From Tubulanus polymorphus (Eukaryota; Nemertea; Palaeonemertea; Tubulaniformes; Tubulanidae): a DNA stretch of 64,000 nt. The stretch is from positions 9,906,704-9,970,703 of the forward strand of contig NC_134036.1 in NCBI RefSeq assembly GCF_964204645.1, in the 5' to 3' direction. Positions 39,361-51,300 of this stretch are shown here, one piece after another. The position numbers and the translations under genes were made by a program. How positions within the stretch are numbered: position 1 is the first letter of the stretch; every line of letters begins with the position of its first letter. The notes below the pieces were generated by a model. The model had not been told where the DNA came from and made no database searches. It was given only the letters and a program-made list of their open reading frames with translations.

Positions 39361-40950
39361 ATTGTAATTCGGGGCTTGGGCAGTCCCCTAAGCCTCTAGT
39401 TATCTTGATAATAAATGAAAAATATCCAAAATTTTTTGTTCAGATCATGATTTTTGTGAAACAGTTTTTGGATTTATTCAAGGGGCAACAAAGACATGTG
39501 CTTCATTCATACAGGATCCAATCTAGTCAATACAGGACAAACAACATGACTTTTTTGACACGGCATCCTGGAAAAAACTACTAAATGAGGATCAAACAAT
39601 TAAAAAGACAGGAGATTCCTTCAAATCCTCGAACATTACATGCACAATCTTACTTTTTATAAAATCATGTGAAGCTAAATGTTGTAATTACAAATTTTAT
39701 TGCAGTTTACAAAAGTGACCAATTATGAGAAACAAGGTACATGTATAATTTTTTAGCCTAGTACATGCATCCAGATTGCACGTGTATTTCAGAAGCCACA
39801 TATGAATTTACACGTGTTTTTAAAATACACGTCCTAAGTTACACGTGTATTTCAAAATACACGTCAAAAGTACACGTATAACAAATATATACTCCACACT
39901 AATCTGATACAGTATTAGTGGGTCATGTTTTTATACGAAACTGATCCATAGGACCATTACACACGCACGCGCGCGCGCGCGCACGCACGCACGCACACAC
40001 ACACACACACACAGTCCCTCGAATATTGGGTTTTCAATGTGCTATAGCCCATTGCATGCCATTCCACATGATAGATAGAACGACCATTTGAGACTTGGGA
40101 CTCAAGCACCAGCAGAGAATTCGGGGCACGACAGTCCTTATTGGGTCTTGTATAAAACTTAAATAGCATACCGGTATATCGGGTACCCGGTATATGATTT
40201 CGAGACCAACAGAACGGTGTGTTTCCTTTGTAATAGTCATCTCCATACACCCCCGATACACAACCAGCCTCGTACCCTCCGATACACCACGGGCCTCGCA
40301 AACAGCCGACGCTTTTCAAAAATACCGAACGCGAACGCCTAGCTACTCGATCAGGGACGTGCCACCTGCGACCGTAAAGCGACATGCCGCACCAATAATT
40401 GAATAACCCAAGACGCCATAATAAATGTTATTCTGCATTTAAGGGGGGGGGGGGAGTATCAAATTAGTCCGAATTGCAAACAGCAGCATTTTGTTCTGAG
40501 GCACAAATACGGTGATATTAAAGCAGTTGGGATTTTCGGTGTACGGGCCACATGCAACAAGAACAAGTTTGAGTTTGGTCATATATGAGCTGTCCAATTT
40601 AAGTTGTTGTAAGCATAGCCCTTTGACAGTGAAATGCCACAATAATAACCACTGAGATAGTCTTAGCTAAAGGATTGCTTAATAGTTGTCGAATAAACAC
40701 TATAATCCGTGTATACTGTAGATAAATGAAGAAATCCCACACTTCAAATTTAAAATTATACGATCAAATTTATTACTATGAAACCACAGCCATCATCAGG
40801 TGGAATGACCAGAAAAACAAGTGTTTACGGTAGGCGGCCGCACTGAACCAGGAAGGTTTTTTTCATGAAAGTTGCCCAGTAAACGGATTCAAACAAATCT
40901 AAATCTTCGATCCAATTGAACCATTTGTTTTCGATTTTGATGAAGTTTTG
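39059..40950. other. Intergenic with simple repeats, no intact gene
   Basis: Beyond the decayed ORF, 39780-39870 has several 'acacgtgtatttcaaaatacacgt' palindromic words, 39961-40013 is a CA/CG microsatellite and 40443-40453 a G run. The minus frame 39957-40385 reads through the microsatellite and is not supported. Confidence 0.45.
39961..40013. repeat. (CG)n/(CA)n microsatellite
   Basis: CACGCACGCGCGCGCGCGCG followed by ACGC repeats and (AC)n. Confidence 0.95.
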
Positions 40951-41179
40951 ACTCAATAGTATCAATCGTATACCCGGTACCTAAGATGACATTTTCATAA
41001 CCAGGCGGATCTAGGAAATTTGGAAGAAAAGAAAATGTATTTTTTTAAAAATTAGCTCTTATGGCCTCTAGAAAATTGGTCAAAGTGGTCAAAATTAGCT
41101 CTTATGGCCTCTAGAATTCATCTAAGATGTGAATATTTAATCACCAATCCCCGATGTCGGCTGTGTATCCTGATATTAC

Positions 41180-42420
41180 TGTACGGTACATAATTTTATA
41201 TATATTCATATGGTAGACTTTACTTACCTATTGGGACCTATATGGTTTCATACTAAAAATTATATATTCCATAGATTTTACAGACTTATTGGGTGCCTCA
41301 AACTGCGGAAACATTATGTACAGGTCTATTGGGTCATCACCTTATGAGTCCCAAGTTTGAACTGCTTATTCAAATTAGTAAATTAAACATTATTTCGAGT
41401 CAAAGTTTAATTGTAGTGACGACCCAGAAGTGGTTCTAATCTCTTAAGAATTACAGTGATGGAGCTGTCGTCATAATGACGATCACCTAATCGGATTTTA
41501 CAATCTTAAAATTTCGTCTTGTACGTTTTCTGTAGCGCAGGTGATCAAGTATTAGGATCAACTTCATTGTAACAAATGATTTCAAATATCAGGAGCCCAA
41601 TGTGTTTAATGATTCAATTAAATGGTATCGTGCTGATTGGATGAAAGTGGGGTAAATCATTTTATTGTGATTTTATTCTTTTTGAATTGGTCATTGGTGG
41701 TCAATGGTCAATTTATGAATCTTCAATAGCGAATCTTTTCTAGTTTCACACCAAACGCGGTATATCGTTCTCATGTTCGTGAAATTGTAATTCGTCAGTA
41801 GTGGTCAGTGTTGGTCAGCTTATGAATTTGCAATGATGAATCCTTGGTAGTTTGTAAACAAACATGGCTTGAGAAATTTCCGATATTCGAAGTCTGAATC
41901 GTTCAGACTCGGGGATCATATCTCAATTGGTCAGTTTCTGACCATCTCGGTGTCAGCATTGTGGTCGATAGCTTATATGAAATATTTGTAGATAACCAAC
42001 GAAGGGGCCCAAAAGCACAAGCCAATTTCCAGTGATGTGATCCAAAAAATGCCCTACTGAAAAAAGCAGTCTCTCAATTGGACGAAACCAAATCGCACAG
42101 GAATATTAATTTAGAAATTGTCGACTAGTAGCCACAGCGGTGGTTTTTTCTACGTAGTCTCTCATTTCATATCATAAGATTTCCCCCGTTTCAAACTGTT
42201 GGGTTTATGAGTCAATATTAAACAGACATATTGGGGCCCTCAGTAATAACTAATATATTTCTTTTGATATTTGTACCTATCTGTTGGGTCCATCAAACAG
42301 TTAGTTTTCTGTAGTAACTAATATATATCACATGATACATGATTGTACCGATCTATTGGGTCAAATATGGTCTTATATCAAACTTATACATTCCGAATGT
42401 ACCCATATGGAAGACTTTAA
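41180..42420. repeat. Diverged ~75-80-bp dispersed repeat ('TATTGGGTCC' family)
   Basis: The phrase 'gta-cc-atctattgggtccatcaaaca' with 'tttcctgtagtaactaatatat' and 'catgatagattgtacc' recurs near 41215, 41285, 42215, 42285, 42345 and again at 45600-45890 and 47185-47300. Copies are loosely tandem and diverged. The open frame 42332-42628 starts inside one copy and has no support. Confidence 0.55.
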
Positions 42421-42739
42421 TAGACCATTCAAAGTGGTTTCCTGTGAAATAATTGTTATATTTTCTGTTTTCACGGTACTGCATTGGCATAATCCAAGAG
42501 AATGGAAGGGATGTATGGATTCATGTAATATGGCATATTCAAGTGCCGCTGCATATCCACATGGAAACGATTGGCAATGTGAGGATGTTCCTGCACTGTT
42601 CCTTCCTTTGAATTCACCAAATTACTAAATCAACTCAGCATAGTCATCAATATACATGTAGTTTATCCCTCAAAATCGAGCAGTGCTTGCGCATACACGT
42701 AGGCTAAGCTAGGCTAATTCCACTATGTCTTGTATTATC

Positions 42740-42813
42740 GAAACCTATATCAACCCCATCTGACAAAGTTTAAATCAAACTTTGTCAGAAGGGGTTGAGA
42801 ATTGAATAGGTTT
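42740..42813. repeat. Imperfect palindrome
   Basis: GAAACCTATATCAACCCC and CTGACAAAGTTT pair with AAACTTTGTCAG, GGGGTTGA and ATAGGTTTC around a 5-base loop. Confidence 0.65.
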
Positions 42814-43003
42814 CAATTGTTTACATTGGCTAATCTGGATCAGTTCAATTTTGATCTCATGTTTGTCTGTACATCAATGTATGTTAGGAAATTATCCAAG
42901 TTTAGCGCAGTCTTATGTGTATACGGTTCCTAGAAAAATCAAATCGATATTTGGGTAAAGCCTGTGAATCTAACACAAACACTTGGATTATACATCATTA
43001 TAA

Positions 43004-43194
43004 GTTTATTTGGAATCTTTCTCTTTTTAATAATGTTATTCACTCGTTCTAATCTGAAGTAGAGTTCTCTTTGTCAGCATTTTAGTGGCTTCGTCCAAAA
43101 GTTCACGATAAGCCATTCTGTTGGAACGAATGCAAGATCGTATGGAATATTTTTTCTTCTTCCGATGACCAGCGCCTTCGTGTTTTCATTCTGC
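43004..43194 (-). pseudogene. Broken copy of the SANT-like terminal exon of locus B
   Basis: After a CTTTTAATAG acceptor the minus strand reads R-R-R-W-S-S-E-E-E-K-I-F, matching R-R-W-S-A-E-E-D-D-T-F at 48115-48329. An 8-base deletion then shifts the frame to a stop. The rest (Y-R-E-L-L-D-E-A-T-K-M-L and R-T-L-L-Q-I-R-T) survives in another frame. Similarity continues past the stop ('acaaacacttggattatacatcat' against 'acaaatacttggatcatccatcat'), so this is a DNA-level duplicate. Confidence 0.75.
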
Positions 43195-44054
43195 CTATTA
43201 AAAGAAAGAAAATTCATTTATTTCTATATTTGGTTTAGGCTAAAAAAGTGATACTTTGTTTCTCTGCAGCTGCCGGGAAATTGTGTAAATTCCAATAAAA
43301 TTTATAATCAGTTCATTTCTATAGCTGCTGGGTCTGTAATTGTATGGCTGGTAGTGATAAAAAAAATAATGTACAGGGTAGATAGGCTGCAGGGTAAATT
43401 AACTTTAAGCTAGGCAGAGTGGGGAAACAATGTATCATTTTTTCCCTTAATTGACCAATTTGAATACATGACCTGTCAAACCATGTAAAACATACATGTA
43501 CAGTCAGAGTGGCACTACTTGTACAGGTACTTGAGCTATTTAAATTAACCTTTTTGAAAGTAAGCTACCTTGGTAGGGATATCAAAATTGTGACATTGAA
43601 ACTCGGGAAGTGCACTATTTTTATATTGAACATCACCTCAGCCTGGCAGCATATCAAAAAAGGTATGACCTTTAAATGTTATATATTCTTTATGATATAC
43701 TAGTAACACTAAACTGCTTTCAAAAGTTATTACAGTTAATTTCAACCATTGATATTTAGCACTGCTTGGTGGCCATGATGAATAATGCATCCCTGTAAAA
43801 CTTGATGTACATGTTCATTGGGACATAATCTGCAACTTTGCACTACATCATAATATTGAATTTCGACCAGAGAATAATCTGAAGAATATGCATTGGTTAT
43901 GTTTTAAATTACAATTGCTCATATGTGACCTTGAAACTCAGGACGGCCATCTTGCATCTGATTGACCCAAAATTTCTCTCATGCTGATGCACCCTTCTGG
44001 TATACAATCTGATAGATCAAAATTTCCCTTGAAAACTTCAAAAATAAGCAAACA

Positions 44055-44700
44055 AGGGGTCCAGGGACACCATGCCCTCTTGGGAAGTAGTTTCAAATGC
44101 TCAACAACAACCCTGAATCTAACATGACCCTGAAACTCTCTGCAATCAATTAGAATATGTCAACAGCTACGATTTTGTAATTGATTGTGATAACAAAATA
44201 TGCCTCGTTACCAATTTAATATGGAAATACTAAGTTATTCAATGCCCCTGGCAACCACATGCAAAACCCAATGACCTTGAAACTCACCACAATCATAGAA
44301 CATGTCACGAACTACAACTTTGCAATTGATCATGGTAACAAAATATGCCTAGATACCAATCTAATAAGGAAATACTATGTAATTCTACTATTCAACGCCC
44401 CCTGGTGACCATATAGAATAACTCATGTCCTTAAAACTCACCACATACATAGATGATGTCATGAGCTACAACTTCACAATTGATTGTGGTTACAAAATAT
44501 GCATAGGTACAAACATAATATAGAAATGCTAAGTTATTGTATTATTTAACGCCCCCTGGTGGCCATATACAAAATTCGATGACCTTGAAGCTTACCAAAA
44601 TCATAGAACACGTTATGAGCTACAACTTTCCAATAGATTGTGGGAAAACAATATGTTTAGGTATCAATATAGTGTCGAAATTTGAAAATGTTGATAATTA
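44055..44700. mobile_element. ~154-bp-core element (copy 2, right side truncated)
   Basis: It starts AAGGGGTCCAGGGACACCAT and holds about four core units starting near 44240, 44395 and 44548. A right-flank fragment of another copy lies just upstream at 43920-44040. After 44700 a different duplicated block follows. Confidence 0.65.
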
Positions 44701-44710
44701 ATGGATAGGA

Positions 44711-45230
44711 GCACCCTTAATACGACCAGTCAAACTGCGCAGTTTTAATTAACCATCGTTTTTATATCCATTTTACACTGTATTGAAGGATTGCCAAAAA
44801 GTTTTCATTTTCGCATGTTAACATGAGAAAAAATAAGCCATTTTTGAAATTCTAACAATATACGTCCTGAGTTTCCATGCCTACGAACCATTGATTTGTG
44901 ATGATTTGATTATAATTTCAAATGGTAGGCACGGAAACATATTGTTAAAATTGATTTACAGTCAACCCCCTATATACAACATCTGGTAATATGAAGATCA
45001 AATTCAGGTATGTGTTCAAAAGTTTTAAAGAAATATCCCAAAAAATCGACTTTCGGTCTTAAGTCCCTAGTGGGCTAAAAAGGTATGAAATAACTAAACA
45101 GATTTACCGTCGGTTGCGCAAAGTTGACTCATATCTACCATAAGACTCTCTCTATGTGATTCAACTGCGGATTGATTGGAATCTTTCACACGACTCGTAT
45201 CGAACTCGGTGGTCCATCTTCCTATGAAAA
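44711..45230. repeat. Segmental duplication, copy 1 (with exon)
   Basis: About 520 bases starting AATACGACCAGTCAAACTG, highly similar to 46378-46890, including 'ccaaaaagttttcattttcgcatgtt', 'ggtaggcacggaaacatattg' and the exon at 45108-45221. Confidence 0.85.
45108..45221 (-). CDS. Duplicated orphan exon, copy 1
   Basis: A 114-base exon, acceptor ATTTTCATAG and donor GACG|GTAAAT, 2 + 37 codons + 1. It encodes R-W-T-T-E-F-D-T-S-R-V-K-D-S-N-Q-S-A, ending M-S-Q-L-C-A-T-D-G. Its phases are the same as the linker exons of loci A and B. It lies between locus B and the broken SANT exon, so it may be an alternative 3' cassette of locus B or a remnant of a third paralogue. Confidence 0.5.
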
Positions 45231-45239
45231 TTGAAAATA

Positions 45240-46377
45240 TCGACATGCATTAGCAATTGAGTAGTTGTTGAAATTGAGACCAAAATTGACATTTTTGGGT
45301 ACGAAAAAAGGTAACAGGACAGCCATCTTGCATCCGATTGACCCAAAATTTCCCTCATGCTGATGCACCCTTCTGGTAATCTGATAGATCAAGGTAATTG
45401 AATCTTCAAAATTCCCTTGAAAACTTCTAAAATGACTAGGAAAGTGCTGATTTCAGAGAAGAAAAATGGCCACCAGTCAACCATGTTGATTCTGACCAAG
45501 CTCAGTTTTTGGGAAGAAGATGTATCTAGGGTAGATACATGTATATAAATATATTAAATCAATTACATTAATATATTTCTATAAATGATAATGGGCCTAT
45601 TACATTTTATAGATTGTACCTATCTATTGGGTCCATCAAACAGCTGGTTTCCTGTGTAATAACTAATACATTCCACATGATAGATTGTACCGACCTATTG
45701 GGTCCTTTGTCTTATCGTACATAATAATCCATATGACAGATTTACCAGACCAATCTAACTGTGGGTTTCCTGTGTTATAACAATACATTCTATCATAGAT
45801 TTCCCTCAATTCGGGGATTCCTATGTAATGAATAATATACATTCAGTATGATAGACTTTATCAAACATAATGGGTCCTTCAAGGTGATTAGTTAGTACTT
45901 GGTGAAATACTGAACAATCTGGAAATGTCAAGAATCACCATAACCATAGGGCTTTTCATGCACTGGCACAACATGCAATTGTTTGTGGTAACAACGTCAT
46001 ATGTCTAGGTACTAATATACTGTAGTACCATATTCTTCGGCTAATTTGCGCCACCGGTGAACATAAACAATACCTAGAAACTCACCACAATCTTAGGGCA
46101 ATTAATGTTAGAGCAAGTCATGAGGCCAAAATATTTACTGCGAATGAGAGAAATTGAGATAAATGATCGAAGCATTCTCAATATTTCCCATGAAAACTAG
46201 AAAAACAATGTCTAAAAGTGCTGATTTCAAATTGTATCAGAATAACTGGATTCTGTCAAGCTTGGGACAAGTGACACAAAGCGGATGCGATAACCCACTT
46301 AAGTCCATTCTTTTATGTGACATAGATATTTTTGGATATTTCGCTTAATGTTTTGAACACATACGTCTAATTGGTTT
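45240..46377. repeat. Mixed repeat DNA between the duplicated blocks
   Basis: 45265-45545 is a right-flank fragment of the ~154-bp-core family ('ggacagccatcttgcatccgattgaccc'). 45600-45890 holds copies of the 'TATTGGGTCC' repeat. The rest is further diverged flank sequence. No gene supported. Confidence 0.5.
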
Positions 46378-46890
46378 TAATACGACCAGTGAAACTGTGC
46401 AGTTTTAATAAACCATCGTTTTTATATCCATTTTACACTGTATTGAAGGATTGCCAAAAAGTTTTCATTTTCGCATGTTGAAATGAGAAAAAATAAGCCA
46501 TTTTTGAAATTCTAACAATATGCATCCTTAGTTTCCATGCCTACGAACTATTGATTTTTGATGATTTGATTATAATTTCAAATGGTAGGCACGGAAACAT
46601 ATTGTTAAAATTGATTTACAGTCAACCCCCAATATACCAGTTTCACTGGCAGTATAGAGATCAAATTCAGGTACAAAAGATTTAGAGAAATATCCCAAAT
46701 AATCGACTTTCCGTCTAAAGTCCCTAGTGGGCTAAAAAGGTATGAAATAACTTAACTGATTTACCGTCGGTTGCGGAAAGTTGACTCATATCTACCATAA
46801 GACTCTCTCTATGTGATTCAACTGCGGATTGATTGGAATCTTTCACACCAATTGTATCGAACTCGGTGGCCCATCTTCCTGTGAAAATTA
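46378..46890. repeat. Segmental duplication, copy 2 (with exon)
   Basis: Partner of 44711-45230. It differs by scattered substitutions and a few small indels. Confidence 0.85.
46765..46878 (-). CDS. Duplicated orphan exon, copy 2
   Basis: Same length, phases and splice sites (TTTTCACAG acceptor, GACG|GTAAAT donor) as 45108-45221. The protein differs at four positions (for example W-A-T-E-F-D-T-I-G). Both copies are free of stops in the expected phase. Confidence 0.5.
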
Positions 46891-48114
46891 GAAATATGAA
46901 CATGCATAAGCAATTGAGTAGTGGTTGAAATCATATGGTCAGAGGCTTTGCCATATGTCATGTGTTAAATAAACGTCCATGGGTTTTCATAGTTAATATC
47001 TCCTAATACGAATCAGTTAAAATCGGATATCATGCTTGTCTAAGCTTACCGTACGTGAATTTTTGTTAGACAGGTTGAGGCTATTTAAAAAAATGAAACA
47101 GTCTTTCTCATCACCATGCGCGTCAAAAAAAAAATCAGCGACGGAAATCGGATGACAGTCCATCAATGAGTATTAACTTACATATTTCATATGAAAGACA
47201 GTACCGACCTTTTGGGTCCACCAAACTGTGTTTCCTGAGTAGTAACCAATCGGGTCCAATATGGTTACGTATAAAAGTCATATATTCCATGATGCCGACG
47301 TTCGGTATAAAATGGCAATCATCTGTCAGACATGGCAGTATCTCTGAACCCATGGTGCAGTCAAGAGCTCCAGCAGTTGAAAATGGTATTTCCCTATTAT
47401 CAAGGTCAGTTTTAACCGATTCAAACTCTACTTTTTTTCGAGGATATGCGTGGACATGCAATATATTCATTCCTATAGTTTAAATTTCGAGCATAACTTA
47501 GCGATTTACTTCAAAATTCTCCATTCTGCATTCTTCAAAATTTCAAATCTTTGAATAACAAGGTTGCAGGAGTTATCCAGAAAAACCGTGCATCATACAC
47601 AGCACAGTTACAGGATACCTAGTCATTAACCTATAAAAACAAAACAGTTGCTGCTCTCTAGTGCATAATTTTTGGGGGAAGAAAACTTTTTTCCTATCAA
47701 TTGCAATGAACTGAAAAATTCATAATCAGTAATATTATCTAAATTTCATCAAAATCGAACATAAATTCGCTAAATTAATACAACAGATTTTTTGGTAAAA
47801 TCTTTATAACTCTAGCAATTTTCATTGAATACAAAAACACCTACAGAATCAGCATAATGTGATTGAGAAAGGTACTATGTTGAAAATGGTGTTAAAGAAA
47901 TATGAAAAAAGTTTTCTCAACTTTGATACCGTCTGAAACTAGTGTCAGCCAGATGTGTTCCTGTACATATTATAAACAAACGACGACAAGCTGAGTCGCT
48001 GGTGGGATGTGACCCACTGAAAATCTCACCACCGGATTTCAGATGCCTCTGAACGTCAGGTTTAAAGCCAATGAATCTTACACAAATACTTGGATCATCC
48101 ATCATCGTACACAT
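46891..48114. other. Region downstream of locus B, no gene supported
   Basis: 47185-47300 carries the 'TATTGGGTCC' repeat words. The minus open frame 47135-47470 and its plus overlap have no clear splice sites or homologue in locus A. Confidence 0.4.
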
Positions 48115-48329
48115 TTATTTTGAAATCTTTCTTTTTTTAATCATGTTACTGACGCGTGTTCTGATCTGTAAGAGAGTTCGTGTTTTCAGAACCTGCGTTG
48201 CTTTATCTAGAAGTTCGCGGTTCGGCATTTTATTGCAACGGATGCAACTATGAAAAATCTGTTGAAATGTGTCATCTTCTTCTGCCGACCATCGCCTTTT
48301 AGTACCGGTACCCTTAGATTTCGTTTTGC
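48115..48329 (-). CDS. Locus B terminal exon: SANT/Myb-like tail
   Basis: A 215-base exon, acceptor CTTTTAACAG, ending in TAA at 48117-48115. It encodes K-R-R-W-S-A-E-E-D-D-T-F-Q-Q-I-F, then N-R-E-L-L-D-K-A-T, and T-L-L-Q-I-R-T-R-V-S-N-M. The R-W-S/T-x-E-E-D opening and three predicted helices are typical of SANT/Myb-like DNA-binding domains. A very basic K-K-R-K end follows. A decayed copy is at 43004-43194. Confidence 0.68.
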
Positions 48330-51300
48330 CTGTTAAAAGAAATAAAATTCATCCATTTTAATATTTTTTTTTGTATTTTAACCATCTTCGAATTCAATTA
48401 TTAGTCCACATAAACATAAATGAACATATGTTTAATTTCTGAAATCAAACAAATACCTAATTGTGATGGAATTTTTTAAGTTGTTTTTTTTTTCATGGAA
48501 TTTAAAATATTAAGCTATATCAATACTAAGATATTAAGCTACTCATGCAGCTGTGCACTCGGGCTAGTGTGTCAGGGTTTTGATAACGCGGCAATGTCGA
48601 TGTCATCAAGTTTGAATCCCTGCCAAGGAGGATGAGTATGTGGTTCTAGCTAAATTTCATGTAAAAGGGCATATGATAATTTCAATAATACAACTATTCA
48701 ATGGTATTTGGTGGACATTCTAAGACAGTAACTAGGGGAATGTAGCTGGTGAATTATTCATTTAATCACGTCACACTCGACAACATTGATAGAACATGTC
48801 ACAGGCATAATTTTTTGCAATTTATGGTGTTATGATTTAAATTACGATTGCTCATATTTCAATATTCAGTGCTGGCTGAGAAACAAACGAAGAAATAGTA
48901 ATTGTGGGTTTAAACGGGATCAATTTATATATTGATTTATTATCATTATTACTATTATCATTATTATTAATCTACCTTTTATCATTTATTCATGCGGTCT
49001 AACCAGGGATTGATTAACCGAAGTTAACTGAATATACAAATATGTATGTAACTTACCAATATCCACACGTGTTAAACTTTTTGAAATGCATGGTTCATCT
49101 TCAACTGAAAATAAATAAAATGAATCGTAGGGAGGCTAAAACCACATCAATTTATTTACTAATTTATCCATTTTCTATAAATTCATTCATACGGTTTAAG
49201 TTAACTGAACATACATATAAGTAACTCACCAGTATCCACACAGATTTCCAGACTTGAACTGCATGGTTCATCTTCAATTGAAAATAAATGAAAGAAACTG
49301 TAGTATGAACCCCAAACGCTCAATTCAAGACGAAAATAGACAAGAGGCCCATGGGCCTTGAAGCATTGGTAGATTATACTGTGGTATTAAGTGGTTATAA
49401 TGTTTTACATCTGCCGGCAAATCTTCTATGACGATGTTGATTGGGAGGACCACAGACTTAAAGGTCTATTTGTCTAGTACGATTTTATCCCTGAAAATGA
49501 ATCTATTTTCTGCCGATCAATTTAGCCGGTAGGACTCGAACCCACTTGTAACTCAGCATTGATAGTGGATTCAATAGCATCACGCCTTATCTCACTGAGC
49601 TACCGAGGCCGCTCGATTCAATTCCAAAAAAACTACAGCAGCGGCAAATAACCATCGCTATATTGCAATTTACGACAAACAACGCGTAAATTCAATCACT
49701 GTTGTTTAACGCATGGAAAAGATGATAAAAGGTATTTTTTCCCGGCGCGCATTACAAAGCGAATCTCTACCGAGTGCGTAAGAAAGTGCTACCGCCTTAT
49801 GAGTGTGCAGCAGGCGGATAGGGCGCCCTAAAAAGAAAACTTATATTAGAATATAGCCGAATACCGTTAGATGTTTCGTGTCATCATGAAATGGTTTTAA
49901 CTTTAGTAAAGGCGTTCCCGCACGATCACATACGGGTTTCAGTCTCGAGTAGGCTGCCGTTCCACTGCTCTAGAAATACGTATTCTGACGCTGAGAATTA
50001 ATCCCAAATAATCCCATGGATACTGATAGTTGGAATAACAGTGATATCCAAACACTGTGATATCTATAAACCGGAGGTACATAATTTTATGTTTTTACTA
50101 TTCAGAAGAGGCTGTTCCCCATTCTTTACTGCCAATGTCAATACGGACATATCGCTACGTGATTGTTTACCCGCTCTCAGCAACCAGATAATGAACAAGA
50201 AAAATGCGATCGAATAATTTTTTGGACCATTAAATCAGAAATCTGGCGACGCTATGTTGTGGGGAATAATTGAAACATTTTTTTAGTCATTTTCAGCTGT
50301 TTCTAATGTTTTACGTGAATGGAGTAACAATTTGAAGTTACTATGAAAATGAGAAGAGTCGGCGCTATTTTTTCGTACTACTTTTTTCAATCCATTTTAC
50401 TAGCATTGGCATGACGTCATAGACGTCAACCAATGCTAAAAAACTACACACCTGCGCTGCAGAAATTTTTGGAAGTAGCCAATGCAGAGATATCTTCACC
50501 GCTGTTGTCGGCACTGCTGTCGGCACTGCTGTCGTCATCGAAAGAAGGAAGATCTGAAAAATTACTGTGAATGATATGCCTGGTCTAATCTATTCAGTAT
50601 GGCATGAAGAATACAGGAACATCTGCTCACTATTTCAAGAAATTTGTGCATGACATGGGCAACAGTTTTGCAATTCATTGAGGTAACAAAATATGTCTAG
50701 GTTCCAATACAAACTGAAATACCATATTATTTAGCTTATCCATGCCCCTGGAGGAGGCCTTAGAATTGACCATGTACTGATCAATGTTGCCAAGCACCAC
50801 TTCGTTGTTACACATCGTTCAGATAAGCATGTTACAGCATTTAACAGGCATATCATAACAATCTGACAAGCCAAAGTTAGTGAGACCAATAAGCAATGCC
50901 GCAAAGTGGAAGGCTCCGCGAGAAAACTGTAAAAATAAAAAGCTATGGAGATGTGATTTCCTATAAGTTCTGAGACATTCTGGGAGCATGAATTTGGTGA
51001 AGTTAAAGTCTGTTTGTCTGTAATGTGCAACCTAACATAAAATTAATGAACAATAGTGAATGGGACTCGGCTTAATGATCATAATCACTGTTACAACTGA
51101 AATTACTCAGCAACAGGTAGAACTAGGGGTCCAGGGACACTATGCCCACTTGGGAAGTGGTTTCAAATGTCCAACAATCTAACAATTTCAATATTCAACG
51201 CCCCCTGGTGACCATATAGAAAACCAATGACCTTGAAACTAACCACAATCATAGAACATGTCAGCAGCTACGATTTTGTAATTTATTGTGATAACAAAAT

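Noticed and set aside
42332-42628. 98-codon plus frame
   Set aside because: It begins in a dispersed repeat, with no conserved motif or signal.
47135-47483. Overlapping ~105-111-codon frames on both strands
   Set aside because: Neither has convincing splice sites of the phase used by loci A and B, nor a counterpart in locus A. Cannot decide, so not annotated as exons.
49527-49613. Functional tRNA gene
   Set aside because: A and B boxes are present but the region between them is too long and does not fold as a tRNA; better explained as a SINE head.
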